The translations under genes and the position numbers were made by a program. Of a stretch of 64,000 bases of DNA, positions 8,725 to 17,577 are shown piece by piece (the first letter of the stretch is position 1; each line of letters starts with the position of its first letter). Source of the stretch: Meiothermus sp. (GTDB lineage Bacteria; Deinococcota; Deinococci; Deinococcales; Thermaceae); contig NZ_BPIJ01000003.1 in the NCBI RefSeq assembly GCF_026004055.1, positions 365,696 through 429,695 on the forward strand, in the 5' to 3' direction. The notes under the pieces were generated by a model. It saw nothing but the letters and a program-made list of their open reading frames with translations. It did not search any database and was not told where the DNA came from.

Positions 8725-10106
8725 AGCCTACGCAGATGATACGACTTGGGCCGGGTGAGCTGCTCGTAGCCCAAAAGGGAAAGCGAGCAGCCCCGCCCGG
8801 ACTCCTTGACCCCCGTCCAGGCCAGGGCGGGATCGAGGTAGTCGCAGCGGTTGAGGAAGACCGTGCCGGTCTCTAGGCCCGCCCCCAGCTCCAAGGCGGC
8901 CCCTTCGTCTTGGCTCCAGATGGAGGCGGTGAGGCCGTAGGGGGAGTCGTTCATCAGGGCCAGGGCCTCCTCGTCGCTTCGCACTTTCATAATCCCCACC
9001 ACCGGGCCAAAGCTCTCCTCCACCATCACCCGCATCCCGTGGTGCACGTTCACCAGCACCTGGGGGGCCAAATAGGGGGTGCCGGGGGCGTCGGCGGGGA
9101 AGTGGCGGGGGTCAATGAGGGCCTGGGCCCCCTGGGAGAGGGCCTCGGCGATCTGGCCCCGCACGAACTCGGCGGCCTCGGCGCGCACCATGGGGCCTAA
9201 GGTGGTCTCGGGGTCTAAGGGGTTGCCCAGCTTGAGTTTGAGCGTCTCGGCCACGAAGGCCTCCACGAAGGGCTCGTAGAGGGCCTCGTGCACGTAGATG
9301 CGCTCCACCCCGCAGCACGACTGGCCCGAGTTGAACATGGCCCCGTCCACCAGGTTCACTACGCTGTGCTCGAGGTCGGCGTCCTCGCGCACGTAGGCCG
9401 GGTCTTTGCCGCCGAGCTCGAGGGCCACCCCCTTGAAGTGTCCCGCCGCGGCCCGCTCCACCGCCCGCCCCCCGGCCACCGAGCCGGTAAAGGCCACGAA
9501 GGCCACCCGCGGGTCGGCGATGGCCTTTGCGGTCAGGTCGTGGTCCATGTGCAGGTACTGGAAGACCCCCTCGGGCAGCCCGGCTTCCTGGAAGGCCCAG
9601 GCGTAGCGCTCGGCCACCAGCGGGGTCTGGGCGGAGTGCTTCAAGAGCACCGCGTTTCCCGCCAAGAGGGCCGGCACAATGGTGTTCACCGAGGTCAGGT
9701 AGGGGTAGTTCCAGGGGGCCAGCACCAGCACCACGCCCAAAGGCTCCCGCCGGATGAAGCGGGTGAAGCCCGGAAGCGCCTCGGCCGGGATGTCCTGGAG
9801 GGCCACCGGGGCGATGCGGGCCATGTAGCGGGCCCGCTCGGCAAAGCCGCCGGTAATTTCCTTGGGGCTATAGCGGATGGGGCGGCCCATCTGCCAGGTG
9901 AGCTCTTCAGCCACCGCACCAACTGCCCCTAGCATGACCTCCACCATGCGCTCTACGATGGCCAGCCGCTCCTCCAAAGGGGTCTTGGCCCAGGCCCGCT
10001 GGGCTCGGGCAGCGCGGGCAAGGGCTTCCCCCAGCGCCTCTGGCCCGGCCAGCTCGCGCTCCACGTAAATGCGCCCGTCCACGGGGCTGATGGTCTTTTG
10101 AACCAT
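8721..10106 (-). CDS. NAD(P)-dependent aldehyde dehydrogenase
   Basis: 461 residues, normal for the ALDH superfamily. Visible catalytic elements: Asn133 in APWNYP, the Rossmann glycine motif FTGSVAGG, general base Glu230 in ELGGKDPAYV, nucleophile Cys264 in GQSCCG, and ESFGPVVGI near the end. In this operon it would oxidise a gamma-glutamyl-amino-aldehyde to the acid after the SDR step. It follows the SDR gene by three bases and overlaps the amidotransferase gene. Many ALDHs of this type are annotated as succinate-semialdehyde dehydrogenases, so the substrate assignment is from context only. Confidence 0.92.
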   Translation of the reverse strand: MVQKTISPVDGRIYVERELAGPEALGEALARAARAQRAWAKTPLEERLAIVERMVEVMLGAVGAVAEELTWQMGRPIRYSPKEITGGFAERARYMARIAPVALQDIPAEALPGFTRFIRREPLGVVLVLAPWNYPYLTSVNTIVPALLAGNAVLLKHSAQTPLVAERYAWAFQEAGLPEGVFQYLHMDHDLTAKAIADPRVAFVAFTGSVAGGRAVERAAAGHFKGVALELGGKDPAYVREDADLEHSVVNLVDGAMFNSGQSCCGVERIYVHEALYEPFVEAFVAETLKLKLGNPLDPETTLGPMVRAEAAEFVRGQIAEALSQGAQALIDPRHFPADAPGTPYLAPQVLVNVHHGMRVMVEESFGPVVGIMKVRSDEEALALMNDSPYGLTASIWSQDEGAALELGAGLETGTVFLNRCDYLDPALAWTGVKESGRGCSLSLLGYEQLTRPKSYHLRRL

Positions 10107-10109
10107 GGT

Positions 10110-10880
10110 TCACTCCGGGGTGACGTAGGCCGCGGTGATGCCCCCGTCCACCAGCATGGCCGCCCCGGTCATGAAGGAGGAGGCCGGGCTGGCCAGGAAC
10201 AAAGCTGCCTGGGCAATTTCGCTGGCCTGGCCGAAGCGGCCCATGGGGATGTGCACCAGCCGGCGCTGGCGCTTTTCCGGGGTGTCTAAGTACTTCATCA
10301 AGAGTTCGGTCTGCAAGGGCCCGGGGCAGAGGGCGTTGACCCGGATGTTCTCGCGGGCGTGAATCACCGCCAGCTCGCGGGTCATGGAGAGCACCGCCCC
10401 TTTGCTGGCGGTGTAGGCCAGCTGGGGGGTGGCCGCCCCCAGGAAGGCCACAAAGGAGGCGGTGTTGATGACCACCCCGCCCCCGGCCCGCCTTAGCGCG
10501 GGAATGCCGTACTTGCAGCCCAGGAAGACCCCCTTCACGTTCACCGCGAAGGTTACGTCCCATACGGCCTCGCTGGTGTGGATGGCGTCGTCGTCCTCGG
10601 CGTGGGAGATGCCGGCGTTGTTGAAGAGGATGTCGAGCCGTCCGAAAGCCCGCTCGGCCTCCGCTATCATCCGTTCGGCGTCGGCGGCTTTGGAAACGTC
10701 GGCCCGCACGAAGTGGGCCTGACCCCCCGCGGCCCGGATGCGCTCGGCGGTCTCCTGACCTTTTTCCGAGACGTCCACCGCCACCACCTTGGCCCCCTCG
10801 CGGGCAAAGAGCAGGGCCGCCTCGAGGCCAATCCCGCTCGCGGCCCCGGTGATGAGGGCCACCTTATCGGCTAGTTGCAT
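10110..10880 (-). CDS. short-chain dehydrogenase/reductase
   Basis: 256 residues from ATG 10880, which follows GGAGG at the usual distance; the longer frame to 10934 has no such site. Classical SDR: cofactor motif TGAASGIG, NNAG, and the catalytic set Ser142, Tyr156 and Lys160 (YTASK). The C-terminal PGPLQTELL and LVDGG segments are also typical. It would oxidise an alcohol with NAD(P). Placed between a glutamine-synthetase homologue and an ALDH, it could oxidise the hydroxyl of a gamma-glutamylated amino-alcohol. That fits ethanolamine better than putrescine, which would need an amine oxidase (PuuB) that is absent here. Confidence 0.92.
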   Translation of the reverse strand: MQLADKVALITGAASGIGLEAALLFAREGAKVVAVDVSEKGQETAERIRAAGGQAHFVRADVSKAADAERMIAEAERAFGRLDILFNNAGISHAEDDDAIHTSEAVWDVTFAVNVKGVFLGCKYGIPALRRAGGGVVINTASFVAFLGAATPQLAYTASKGAVLSMTRELAVIHARENIRVNALCPGPLQTELLMKYLDTPEKRQRRLVHIPMGRFGQASEIAQAALFLASPASSFMTGAAMLVDGGITAAYVTPE

Positions 10881-10941
10881 GTATACCTCCAAAAGTTGTC
10901 GTAGGTCGGCCAACGATGGCTCGCCTGGTGCCACCCGTGAC

Positions 10942-12318
10942 TCATATACGCTCGAAGTACCGCCTGCGCTCCCAGTCGGTTACGGCCCGGTTGAAGGCCT
11001 GCCACTCGGTGCGGAAGAAGTGGGTGTAGTGCTCGTGGGCGGCCTCACCCAGCGCCTCTTTGGCAAAGGCGCTTTGCGCGAAGCCCTCCACCGCCTCGCC
11101 CAGGGTGTAGGGTACGCGGGGTAGGTGGCGGGCCTGGTAGATGTCGCCCTGGAAGATGGCGGGTGGGGTGAGGTTGTGCTCGAGGCCATCGAGGCCCGAG
11201 GCCAGGGCTGCGGCCAAGGCCAGGTAGGGGTTTAGGTCGGCCCCGCCGATGCGGCACTCGATGCGCAGCGAGCTGCCATGCCCCACCACGCGGAACCCGG
11301 CGGTGCGGTTGTCGTAGCTCCAAGCCAGCCGGGTGGGGGCCCAGGAGCCGTCCTCGTAGCGCTTGTACGAGTTCACCGTGGGGGCGTACAGGGGCATCAG
11401 GTCGGGTACGTGGGCAATCCAGCCGGCCAGAAACTGTCCGAAGACCTTGGAGCCCTTCACCGGCCCGTAGCTCTCCTCACCGGCAAAGGCGTTCTGCCCA
11501 TCTTTCCAAAGCGATAGGTGGATGTGGCAGGAGGAGCCGGCCTGGCCGTGGTGGGGCTTGGCCATGAAGGTCACTGAAAGGCCCATGCTGTCGGCAATCT
11601 CCTTGAGGCACTGCTTGAACAGCACGTGCCGGTCGGCCATCTCCAGGGCCTCGGCGTAGCGCACATTGACCTCGTGCTGTCCCAGGCCCCACTCGCCCTT
11701 GGAGTTCTCCACCGGAATTCCCGAGGCCTTGAGGTGCCGCCGCACCGCAGCGGTGAAGGGCTCCTCGCGGGTGCCCTGGAGCAGGTGATAGTCCTCCAGG
11801 TAGTAGCCGGCGGGCTCGAGGCCGGCGTAGCCCTGTTTGTGGGCCTCCGGATAAGAAATCTGGTAGAGGTAGTACTCCAGCTCCGAGGCGGCCATCACCG
11901 TGTAGCCCAGGGCCTTAGCCCGCTCGAGCTGCCGCTTTAGAAGCGTGCGGGGGGCCACCTCCACCAGGGCGTGGGTGCGCTCGTTTTCCAGGTCGCACAG
12001 CACGATGGCGCTCTTCTCGAGCCAGCTCGCAGGCCGCAGGGTGGAGAGGTCGGGCACCAGGTGGAAGTCGCCGTAGCCCAGCTCCCAGTTGGCAAAGCGG
12101 TAGCCCTGCACCGGCTCCATCTCCATATCGGTGGTAAGCAGGTAGTCGCAGCCGTGGGTGCCGTGCTCTGCCACCTGCTCCACAAAGAACTCGGCCTCGA
12201 AGCGCTTACCCATGAGCCGCCCATAGTGGTCGGGAAAGGCCACCAACACGGTCTCGATTGCCCCTGCGCTTACCTTTTGAGCCAGCCAGCCCAGTTTTTC
12301 TTCGGCGCTATGCGCCAT
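10942..12318 (-). CDS. glutamine synthetase-like gamma-glutamyl-amine ligase
   Basis: 458 residues with both GS domains: an N-terminal beta-grasp and the catalytic barrel with SELEYYL, GQHEVNVRYA, KPHHGQAGSSCHIHLSL, the ATP-binding VNSYKRYEDGSWAP and the RIECRIGGADLNPYLALAA segment. It lacks the adenylylation loop of nitrogen-assimilating GlnA and resembles the PuuA/GlnA4 group that ligates glutamate to amines. In context it is the activating enzyme of the operon: amine + glutamate + ATP giving a gamma-glutamyl amide. The start is supported by AAGGAGG six bases before ATG 12318. The preferred amine (ethanolamine versus polyamine) is inferred from the neighbouring permease. Confidence 0.88.
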   Translation of the reverse strand: MAHSAEEKLGWLAQKVSAGAIETVLVAFPDHYGRLMGKRFEAEFFVEQVAEHGTHGCDYLLTTDMEMEPVQGYRFANWELGYGDFHLVPDLSTLRPASWLEKSAIVLCDLENERTHALVEVAPRTLLKRQLERAKALGYTVMAASELEYYLYQISYPEAHKQGYAGLEPAGYYLEDYHLLQGTREEPFTAAVRRHLKASGIPVENSKGEWGLGQHEVNVRYAEALEMADRHVLFKQCLKEIADSMGLSVTFMAKPHHGQAGSSCHIHLSLWKDGQNAFAGEESYGPVKGSKVFGQFLAGWIAHVPDLMPLYAPTVNSYKRYEDGSWAPTRLAWSYDNRTAGFRVVGHGSSLRIECRIGGADLNPYLALAAALASGLDGLEHNLTPPAIFQGDIYQARHLPRVPYTLGEAVEGFAQSAFAKEALGEAAHEHYTHFFRTEWQAFNRAVTDWERRRYFERI

Positions 12319-12398
12319 TTATACCTCCTTGCGATTGCAGTCTTACGTCGAAGCCCCGTCGGCAGCAGGTGAGGTTCTTTATCCCTCAGTAAGCGCTG

Positions 12399-12545
12399 AT
12401 GGTCTGGTCATTTAGTGCCATTCCGAACCGAGCAAAGCGAAGTGAGGTATCTGGTGTGCTTCAGTCCACTGTATTCACTGTCCCTTTGCAGAGCCAGATT
12501 CCTCGTTGCACTGCGTGCGCCTCGGAATCAACGAAAAGTCATGGG
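12399..12545. repeat. REP-like repeat remnant with partial M1-type end
   Basis: Starts with GGTCTGGT (12400-12407), resembling the M1 terminal repeat, and contains palindromic REP-style halves (CATTCCGAACCGAGCAAAG ... GTGCGCCTCGGAATC). No matching right inverted end was found, so it may be a decayed relative of element E at 56328. It separates the permease gene from the ligase gene. Confidence 0.35.
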
Positions 12546-12551
12546 GTGAGC

Positions 12552-14009
12552 CTAGCGAATCTCCCGCTGGGCCTCGGCGATGAGGGCGGTCTCCTCCTCG
12601 GGGGCCTGGGCCACCAGGCGGAAGCGGCTGTAGAACCAGTAATAGGCCATCATCAGCACCACGAAGACCGCCGTGCCCACCACCCCAGGCCGATAGCTCT
12701 CCACCGCGAAGGTAGCACCCAGACACACCAGGGCCAGAATGGCCCCCACCCAGGCCCCCGGTACGCCCAGGGGGCTCTTGTAGGGCCGGGGTAGGTCGGG
12801 GCGGGTACGGGCCAGGCGGATGTAGGCAAACATCACCATCGCGTAGGAAATGACCGCACCGAAGACCGCCATGTTAAGGAGGGCGGCCCCCACGCTATCC
12901 GAGAAGGTGCTGATCAGCACGCACATCAAGAAGCCCACCACCGCCCCCAGAATCAGGGCGTAGTGCGGGGTGTGGTAGCGGCTCACGATGGAAAGCCCGG
13001 TGGGCAGGTAGCCGGCCCTCGAGAGCGCAAAAATGAGCCGCCCGTAGGCGTAGATGATGGCGTGGAAGCTGGCTACCAACCCGGTAATGGCAATAAGGGT
13101 CAGGAAGGTGCTGGTAGCCGCATCGCCAAACACCGCCTTGAAGCCGAGTTCTAGCGGCGCGCCCGACTCCCCCACCTCCTTAGCCCCGGCCACGCCGGTG
13201 TTAAGGATGAGCGTCAGCACCGAGAGCACCAGCAAGGTGAGAATGCCCAAAATAAGCGCCCGGGGCATGTCGCGCACCACGTCGTGCGACTCCTCGGCGG
13301 CCAGGGGGAGCTGCTCGATGGCCAGGTAAAACCAGATAGCAAAAGGCAGGGCGGCAAAAACCCCGTACCAGCCAAAGGGGAGGAAACTGCTGCCCCCCTC
13401 CGCGGGCGCGATGTTAAAGACCTTCTCCCAGCTAAACGCACCGGAGAACCCGGCAGCTACGTAGAAAAAGACCAGTACGGCCAGCGCCAGCAGGGTCACG
13501 ATGAGCGAGACCCTGAGCGTCAGGGCCGTGCCGCGGATGTTGATGCCCACAAAGAGGGCGTAGAAGGCCGCCCACCAGATCCAGGCTGGCACCCCGGGCA
13601 CCAGGGCGTTCATGTAGCCCGCGATGCCCACCACGATCACCGCCGGGGTAATCACGTACTCGATGAGGTCGGTAACGCCGTTCAGATAGGCCCAGTTGGG
13701 GCCGAATGCGTTGCGGGTAAAGGAGTAAAAGCCCCCGGCGTGGGGCAAAGCGGTGGAGAGCTCGGCGATGGAGAGCACCATGGTCACATACATCACCGCC
13801 ACCACGATGGTGGCCAGCAATAGCCCGCCAAAGCCCCCTGCAGCCAGCCCGAAGTTCCAGCCGAAGAAATCGCCCGAGATGACCGCCCCCACCCCCAGGC
13901 CCCACAAAAGCACCCAGCCCGCGCTCTTGCGCAGACGCCGTTTTTCCAGATAGGTGTTGTCTACATCTACGTAGTGCGCCCCGCGTACTTCTTTGGGTTT
14001 GTTGTCCAT
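12552..14009 (-). CDS. APC-family permease, ethanolamine-permease-like
   Basis: 485 residues with about 12 hydrophobic segments. The first membrane region, GVGAVISGDFFGWNFGL, followed by a glycine-rich loop and VMYVTMVLSIAELS, closely matches what I know of ethanolamine permeases (Eat/EutP, APC superfamily), rather than the PuuP putrescine importers. It would bring ethanolamine or a related amino-alcohol through the cytoplasmic membrane. It is the first structural gene after the regulator, and the ligase, SDR, ALDH and amidotransferase follow on the same strand. No eutBC ammonia-lyase genes are present in the window. Other amino-acid or amine substrates remain possible. Confidence 0.85.
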   Translation of the reverse strand: MDNKPKEVRGAHYVDVDNTYLEKRRLRKSAGWVLLWGLGVGAVISGDFFGWNFGLAAGGFGGLLLATIVVAVMYVTMVLSIAELSTALPHAGGFYSFTRNAFGPNWAYLNGVTDLIEYVITPAVIVVGIAGYMNALVPGVPAWIWWAAFYALFVGINIRGTALTLRVSLIVTLLALAVLVFFYVAAGFSGAFSWEKVFNIAPAEGGSSFLPFGWYGVFAALPFAIWFYLAIEQLPLAAEESHDVVRDMPRALILGILTLLVLSVLTLILNTGVAGAKEVGESGAPLELGFKAVFGDAATSTFLTLIAITGLVASFHAIIYAYGRLIFALSRAGYLPTGLSIVSRYHTPHYALILGAVVGFLMCVLISTFSDSVGAALLNMAVFGAVISYAMVMFAYIRLARTRPDLPRPYKSPLGVPGAWVGAILALVCLGATFAVESYRPGVVGTAVFVVLMMAYYWFYSRFRLVAQAPEEETALIAEAQREIR

Positions 14010-14034
14010 GTGAGCTACCTCCCACCAGCTCGCT

Positions 14035-15492
14035 TCAAGCCCGTTCGTGTGAAACCCGCAGACGGATCAGTTTTGCCAGCTCTTTCACCCCCTCTTCCAG
14101 ACCCTCGGCGGACTCGGTTCCAAAACACAGCCGAAAGTGCATGGTCTCGTCGGTCTGCACCAAGAAGGCCTCCCCGGGCGTGAGGGCTACCCCCTGGGCC
14201 AGGGCCTGGTGATGCAGCTCGAGGTTCGAAAAAAGCCGGGGCAGGCTCACCCAGCAGGAGAACCCCCCCTCGGGATGGCTCCAGCGTACCCCTTCGGGCA
14301 TGTGGCGCTTCAGGGCCTGCAACAGCACGTCCCGGCGCTTCTGGTAGATGGGAATGACCTGCCGCAGGTGCTGTTTGAGCCCGCCCTGGCGGATGAACTG
14401 GGCCGCAGCCCGCTGCAACAGGGGCGGGGGGCCGGTGATGTCGGAGACGTTGTGCAGTGCGGTGAGGCGCTCGAGCAGGGCTACGGGCGCCACCAGGTAG
14501 CCAATGCGCAGCCCCGGCATCAGCACCTTGGATAGGCTGGCCAGGTGCACCACCTGGGTCTCCATTCCGAGTCGCTGGGCCAGGGCGAAAAGCGGGGTGG
14601 GCGGGGCCTTCTCGTAGCTCAGAAGGCCCAGGGTGTCGTCTTCCACCAGGGTGAAGCCGTGGGTCTGGGCCAGCTCCAAGAGCCGCCACAGCCGCTCCTC
14701 GCGGAAGCGCAGCCCGGTGGGGTTGTGGTAACTGGGGATGGTGTAGTAAAAGCGCGGGCGGTGGCGCTTTAGAAGGGCCTCGAGCACCTCCAGCCGGGGG
14801 CCCTCCTCGTCCAGCGGCACCGGCAGGGGCTTGAGGCGAAACTGCTTAAGGATGCCCAAGAGGCCCAGGTAGGTGGGCTCCTCCAGCAGCACCTCCTCAC
14901 CCGGCTCGGCCAGGGTTCGGCAGACCAGGGCCAGCCCCTGCAACCCCCCTACCGTGACCAGCACCTCGGCAGGGTCGGCCTGCACGCCGCGCTGCTCCAA
15001 AAGCCCGCTGAGGGCCACACGTAGCTCGGGCTCCCCCATCACCGAGCCGTAGCCGAAGACCTCCCGGGCCTGGGGGCGCAGGCCCTCCAGGCAGGCCCAG
15101 AAGGCCTGGTAGGGGAAGAGCTCGGGGTCGCCGGCGGCCAGGGCCAGGTTGTGCAGCACCCGGGCGTTTTGCAGCCGGTGCAGGTCGGAGAGCACCAGGT
15201 CGGGCTCGAGCCGCTCCCCAAAGCTGGGCTGGGCGGTGGGCCGGGCCTGGGGGCTCACGAAGGTGCCCCGCCCCACCACCGACTCAATCAGCCCGTCGGC
15301 CTGTAGCTCGCGGTAGGCGTTGTGGATGGTGAGCCGGGTGGTGCCCACCTCGCGGGCCAGGGCCCGCACCGTGGGCAGCCGGGTGCCGGGGGGCAGCTCG
15401 CCGGTGGCGATGCGGGTGCGGAACTCCTCGGCGATATGGCGGTACAAAGCCATATGTTTGCCCTGCTGCAGCCTGACCCGCACGCCCACCAT
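14035..15492 (-). CDS. MocR-type GntR/aminotransferase transcription regulator
   Basis: 485 residues. The N-terminal winged helix (about 15-80) has the GntR pattern ELPPGTRLPTVRALAREVG; the rest (about 100-485) is a fold-type I aminotransferase domain with HNPTG (256-260), EDD (284-286) and PLP lysine Lys322 in SLSKVLMPG. MocR regulators bind PLP or a PLP-amine adduct as effector, which fits control of an amine catabolic operon downstream on the same strand. The start codon ATG 15492 lies inside an inverted repeat that also touches a TATAAT box, suggesting autoregulation. Its 3' end is 25 bp from the permease gene. Confidence 0.9.
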   Translation of the reverse strand: MVGVRVRLQQGKHMALYRHIAEEFRTRIATGELPPGTRLPTVRALAREVGTTRLTIHNAYRELQADGLIESVVGRGTFVSPQARPTAQPSFGERLEPDLVLSDLHRLQNARVLHNLALAAGDPELFPYQAFWACLEGLRPQAREVFGYGSVMGEPELRVALSGLLEQRGVQADPAEVLVTVGGLQGLALVCRTLAEPGEEVLLEEPTYLGLLGILKQFRLKPLPVPLDEEGPRLEVLEALLKRHRPRFYYTIPSYHNPTGLRFREERLWRLLELAQTHGFTLVEDDTLGLLSYEKAPPTPLFALAQRLGMETQVVHLASLSKVLMPGLRIGYLVAPVALLERLTALHNVSDITGPPPLLQRAAAQFIRQGGLKQHLRQVIPIYQKRRDVLLQALKRHMPEGVRWSHPEGGFSCWVSLPRLFSNLELHHQALAQGVALTPGEAFLVQTDETMHFRLCFGTESAEGLEEGVKELAKLIRLRVSHERA

Positions 15493-15519
15493 GCCCTCCT
15501 TTGGATGGAGGGCATTATA
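15491..15519 (-). promoter_or_regulatory. promoter and inverted repeat at the MocR start
   Basis: On the minus strand TATAAT (15519-15514) is followed within 22 bases by the start codon. ATGCCCTCC (15491-15499) and GGAGGGCAT (15507-15515) form a 9-bp inverted repeat covering the ribosome-binding site and the ATG. It could be an operator or an mRNA hairpin that limits translation. Confidence 0.6.
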
Positions 15520-15624
15520 TGCACGGGGCTAGAGGCGGCGAAAGGTACAAGTTGGGGGATTGTGCTAGGACAATCTGTCTGTGGTGAGGAAGAACGGGTT
15601 TGGCACAGGTTGTGGGGGCCGTAC

Positions 15625-17514
15625 TTAAGCCAGACCCTCGAGCCCCTCGGTCACCTCGGCCCAGCGGCTAAAGGCCTGCTCGAGCGCCTCCTCCAACTGC
15701 TGCTGCTCCCGTGCAATTTCGGCGTAGGCGCTGTGGTGCAGGCCCGGGGTGTTGGCCTTTGCCAAGACTGCCTGGATTTGGGCCTCGAGCCCAGCGATCT
15801 CGACTTCCAGGCGTTCTTTCTCGCGCTCCAGGTGCCAGCGCCCCTTGGCCCTGGGGGGTTTCGGGTTCTGGGTTTCGACCCTGCTCACCGGGCGCTCGAG
15901 CTGCCTGGGCCCCTCTTGGGCCTTGCGGCGCTCGAGGTACTCACCGGGCGACCCCGGGTAGTCGGCGAACTGCCCCTCGGAGAGGTGCCAGGTGCGGGTG
16001 GCCAGCCGGTCGAGGAAGGCGAGGTCGTGCGAGACCAAGAGCAGGGTGCCGGGGTAGGCCAGTAGGGCTTGCTCGAGGGCTTCCACCGTTTCCAGATCCA
16101 GGTGGTTGGTAGGCTCGTCCAGCACCAGCAGGCTGGCCTGCTGCAACGAGAGCGAGAGCAGGGCCAGCCGGGCCCGCTCGCCCCCCGAGAGTTGCTTGAC
16201 CTGCTTGAACTGCGCCTCGTAGGGGAACCTCCAGGCCCCCAGCGCGGCATGGGCCTTCTCGCCCAGCATCCGGTAGAGCGTCTCGAACAGGGTGAGTTCG
16301 GGGTCGAAACCCGATAACTTCTGGTCGTAGTAGCCAATCCGCACCCCCGGGCCCACCCTGACCCGCCCCGCCGGGTGGTCGGAGGGCAAGAGCCCCAGGA
16401 GCACCCGAAGCAGGGTGGTCTTGCCGGCCCCGTTGGGGCCGATGATGGCGATACGCTCCCCATTTCGAACCAGCAGATTGGGAATCTCAAACAGCCGCCG
16501 CTCGCCCAAAGTTTTTTGCAGGTTCCAGCCCTCTAATACCCGCTCGGCGGTGGCCGGCTTCTCCAGCGGGAAGCGCATCCGCACCGCGGGGTCGTCTGGC
16601 TCGGGGGCCTCTGCCGCCCCCTGCATGAACTGCTCCATGCGGGCTTCCAGGCTGTGGAGCCGCCTGGCATGTTTGGCGCTGCTATGGGCCCAGCGCTGGG
16701 CTTGTTCCAGAATGCCCTCCAGCCGCTCTTTCTCCTTTAGCCAGCCCGCGTATTCACGGGCTTCCTGTTCTTCCTGTAGTACCCGCTCACGGCGAAAAGC
16801 TGAGTAATTCCCTTCGTAAAGCTTGAGGCTCCCCCTGCGCAACCAGGCCACGCGCTCCGTGACCTGGTCGAGAAACTGCCGGTCGTGCGAGACCGTAACC
16901 GTGGCCCCTCCGAAGGATTGCAAAAAATTCACCAGCCAGTCCACCATCTCCAGGTCGAGGTGGTTGGTGGGCTCGTCCAGGAGCAAAGCATCGGCCCCCG
17001 AAAGGAGCAGCGCCCCCAAGGCCAGCCGCCGGGTCTCGCCCCCCGAGAGTACGCTGGCTTTTTCCTGTTCCCGCCCCTCGAAGCGCAACCCCTTCAGCAC
17101 GGCCTCGTAGCGCGAACGCTGTTGATAGCCCCCAATGGCCTCGTAGCGCTCGTGCAGCACCTCCCAGCGCTGGTAGACCTCGGGATCGGCCAGGTGGGTT
17201 TCCAGCCGGGCTAGTTCGGCTTCCATGGCCTGTATCCGGGCAAACCCACGCTTGAGCACGCTCTCTACGGTATCGTTGGGGCCGTACTGGGGGTCTTGGG
17301 GCAGTAGCTCGAGATGCACCCCTTCCGTGCGGTGGATGCGGCCTGCGCTAGGCTGGAGCTCCCCCATTAGCAAACGCATCAGGGTGGTCTTGCCCGAGCC
17401 ATTGGCCCCCACCAGGGCCAGGCGGTCGCCGTGGCGCAATTCCAGGCTCACCCCGTCCAGCAAGTCGCGTGCGCCCAGGGTGTATTCGATATTCTCGGCA
17501 AAAACAATCCGCAC
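15625..17514 (-). CDS. ABC-F family ATPase
   Basis: 629 residues with two ATP-binding cassettes and no membrane domain. Cassette 1 has Walker A GANGSGKT (36-43), LSGGE and LLLDEPTNHLDL; cassette 2 has GPNGAGKT (about 359-366), LSGGERARLA and LVLDEPTNHLDL. They are joined by a charged helical linker (about 240-310), and the C-terminus is a coiled coil (LEREKERLEVEIAGLEAQIQ). This is the ABC-F design (Uup/EttA/YdiF-like) that acts on ribosomes. The C-terminal coiled coil is closer to Uup/YdiF than to EttA. There is no evidence that it is a resistance protein. It is transcribed alone toward the MocR gene. Confidence 0.92.
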   Translation of the reverse strand: MRIVFAENIEYTLGARDLLDGVSLELRHGDRLALVGANGSGKTTLMRLLMGELQPSAGRIHRTEGVHLELLPQDPQYGPNDTVESVLKRGFARIQAMEAELARLETHLADPEVYQRWEVLHERYEAIGGYQQRSRYEAVLKGLRFEGREQEKASVLSGGETRRLALGALLLSGADALLLDEPTNHLDLEMVDWLVNFLQSFGGATVTVSHDRQFLDQVTERVAWLRRGSLKLYEGNYSAFRRERVLQEEQEAREYAGWLKEKERLEGILEQAQRWAHSSAKHARRLHSLEARMEQFMQGAAEAPEPDDPAVRMRFPLEKPATAERVLEGWNLQKTLGERRLFEIPNLLVRNGERIAIIGPNGAGKTTLLRVLLGLLPSDHPAGRVRVGPGVRIGYYDQKLSGFDPELTLFETLYRMLGEKAHAALGAWRFPYEAQFKQVKQLSGGERARLALLSLSLQQASLLVLDEPTNHLDLETVEALEQALLAYPGTLLLVSHDLAFLDRLATRTWHLSEGQFADYPGSPGEYLERRKAQEGPRQLERPVSRVETQNPKPPRAKGRWHLEREKERLEVEIAGLEAQIQAVLAKANTPGLHHSAYAEIAREQQQLEEALEQAFSRWAEVTEGLEGLA

Positions 17515-17577
17515 AACCGCCAGTGTAGCAAGTGGAGCCCTTTTGGAAACCCACTGAAATTCAAAACTGGATGCCGT

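Noticed and set aside
12399..12545. Full M1 or E element between the permease and ligase genes
   Set aside because: Only a partial left-end match (GGTCTGGT) and REP-like halves are present; no right inverted end or target duplication.
6266..15492. Putrescine (Puu) catabolic operon
   Set aside because: PuuB-type amine oxidase is missing and the permease resembles ethanolamine transporters; the ligase alone cannot decide, so kept only as an alternative.
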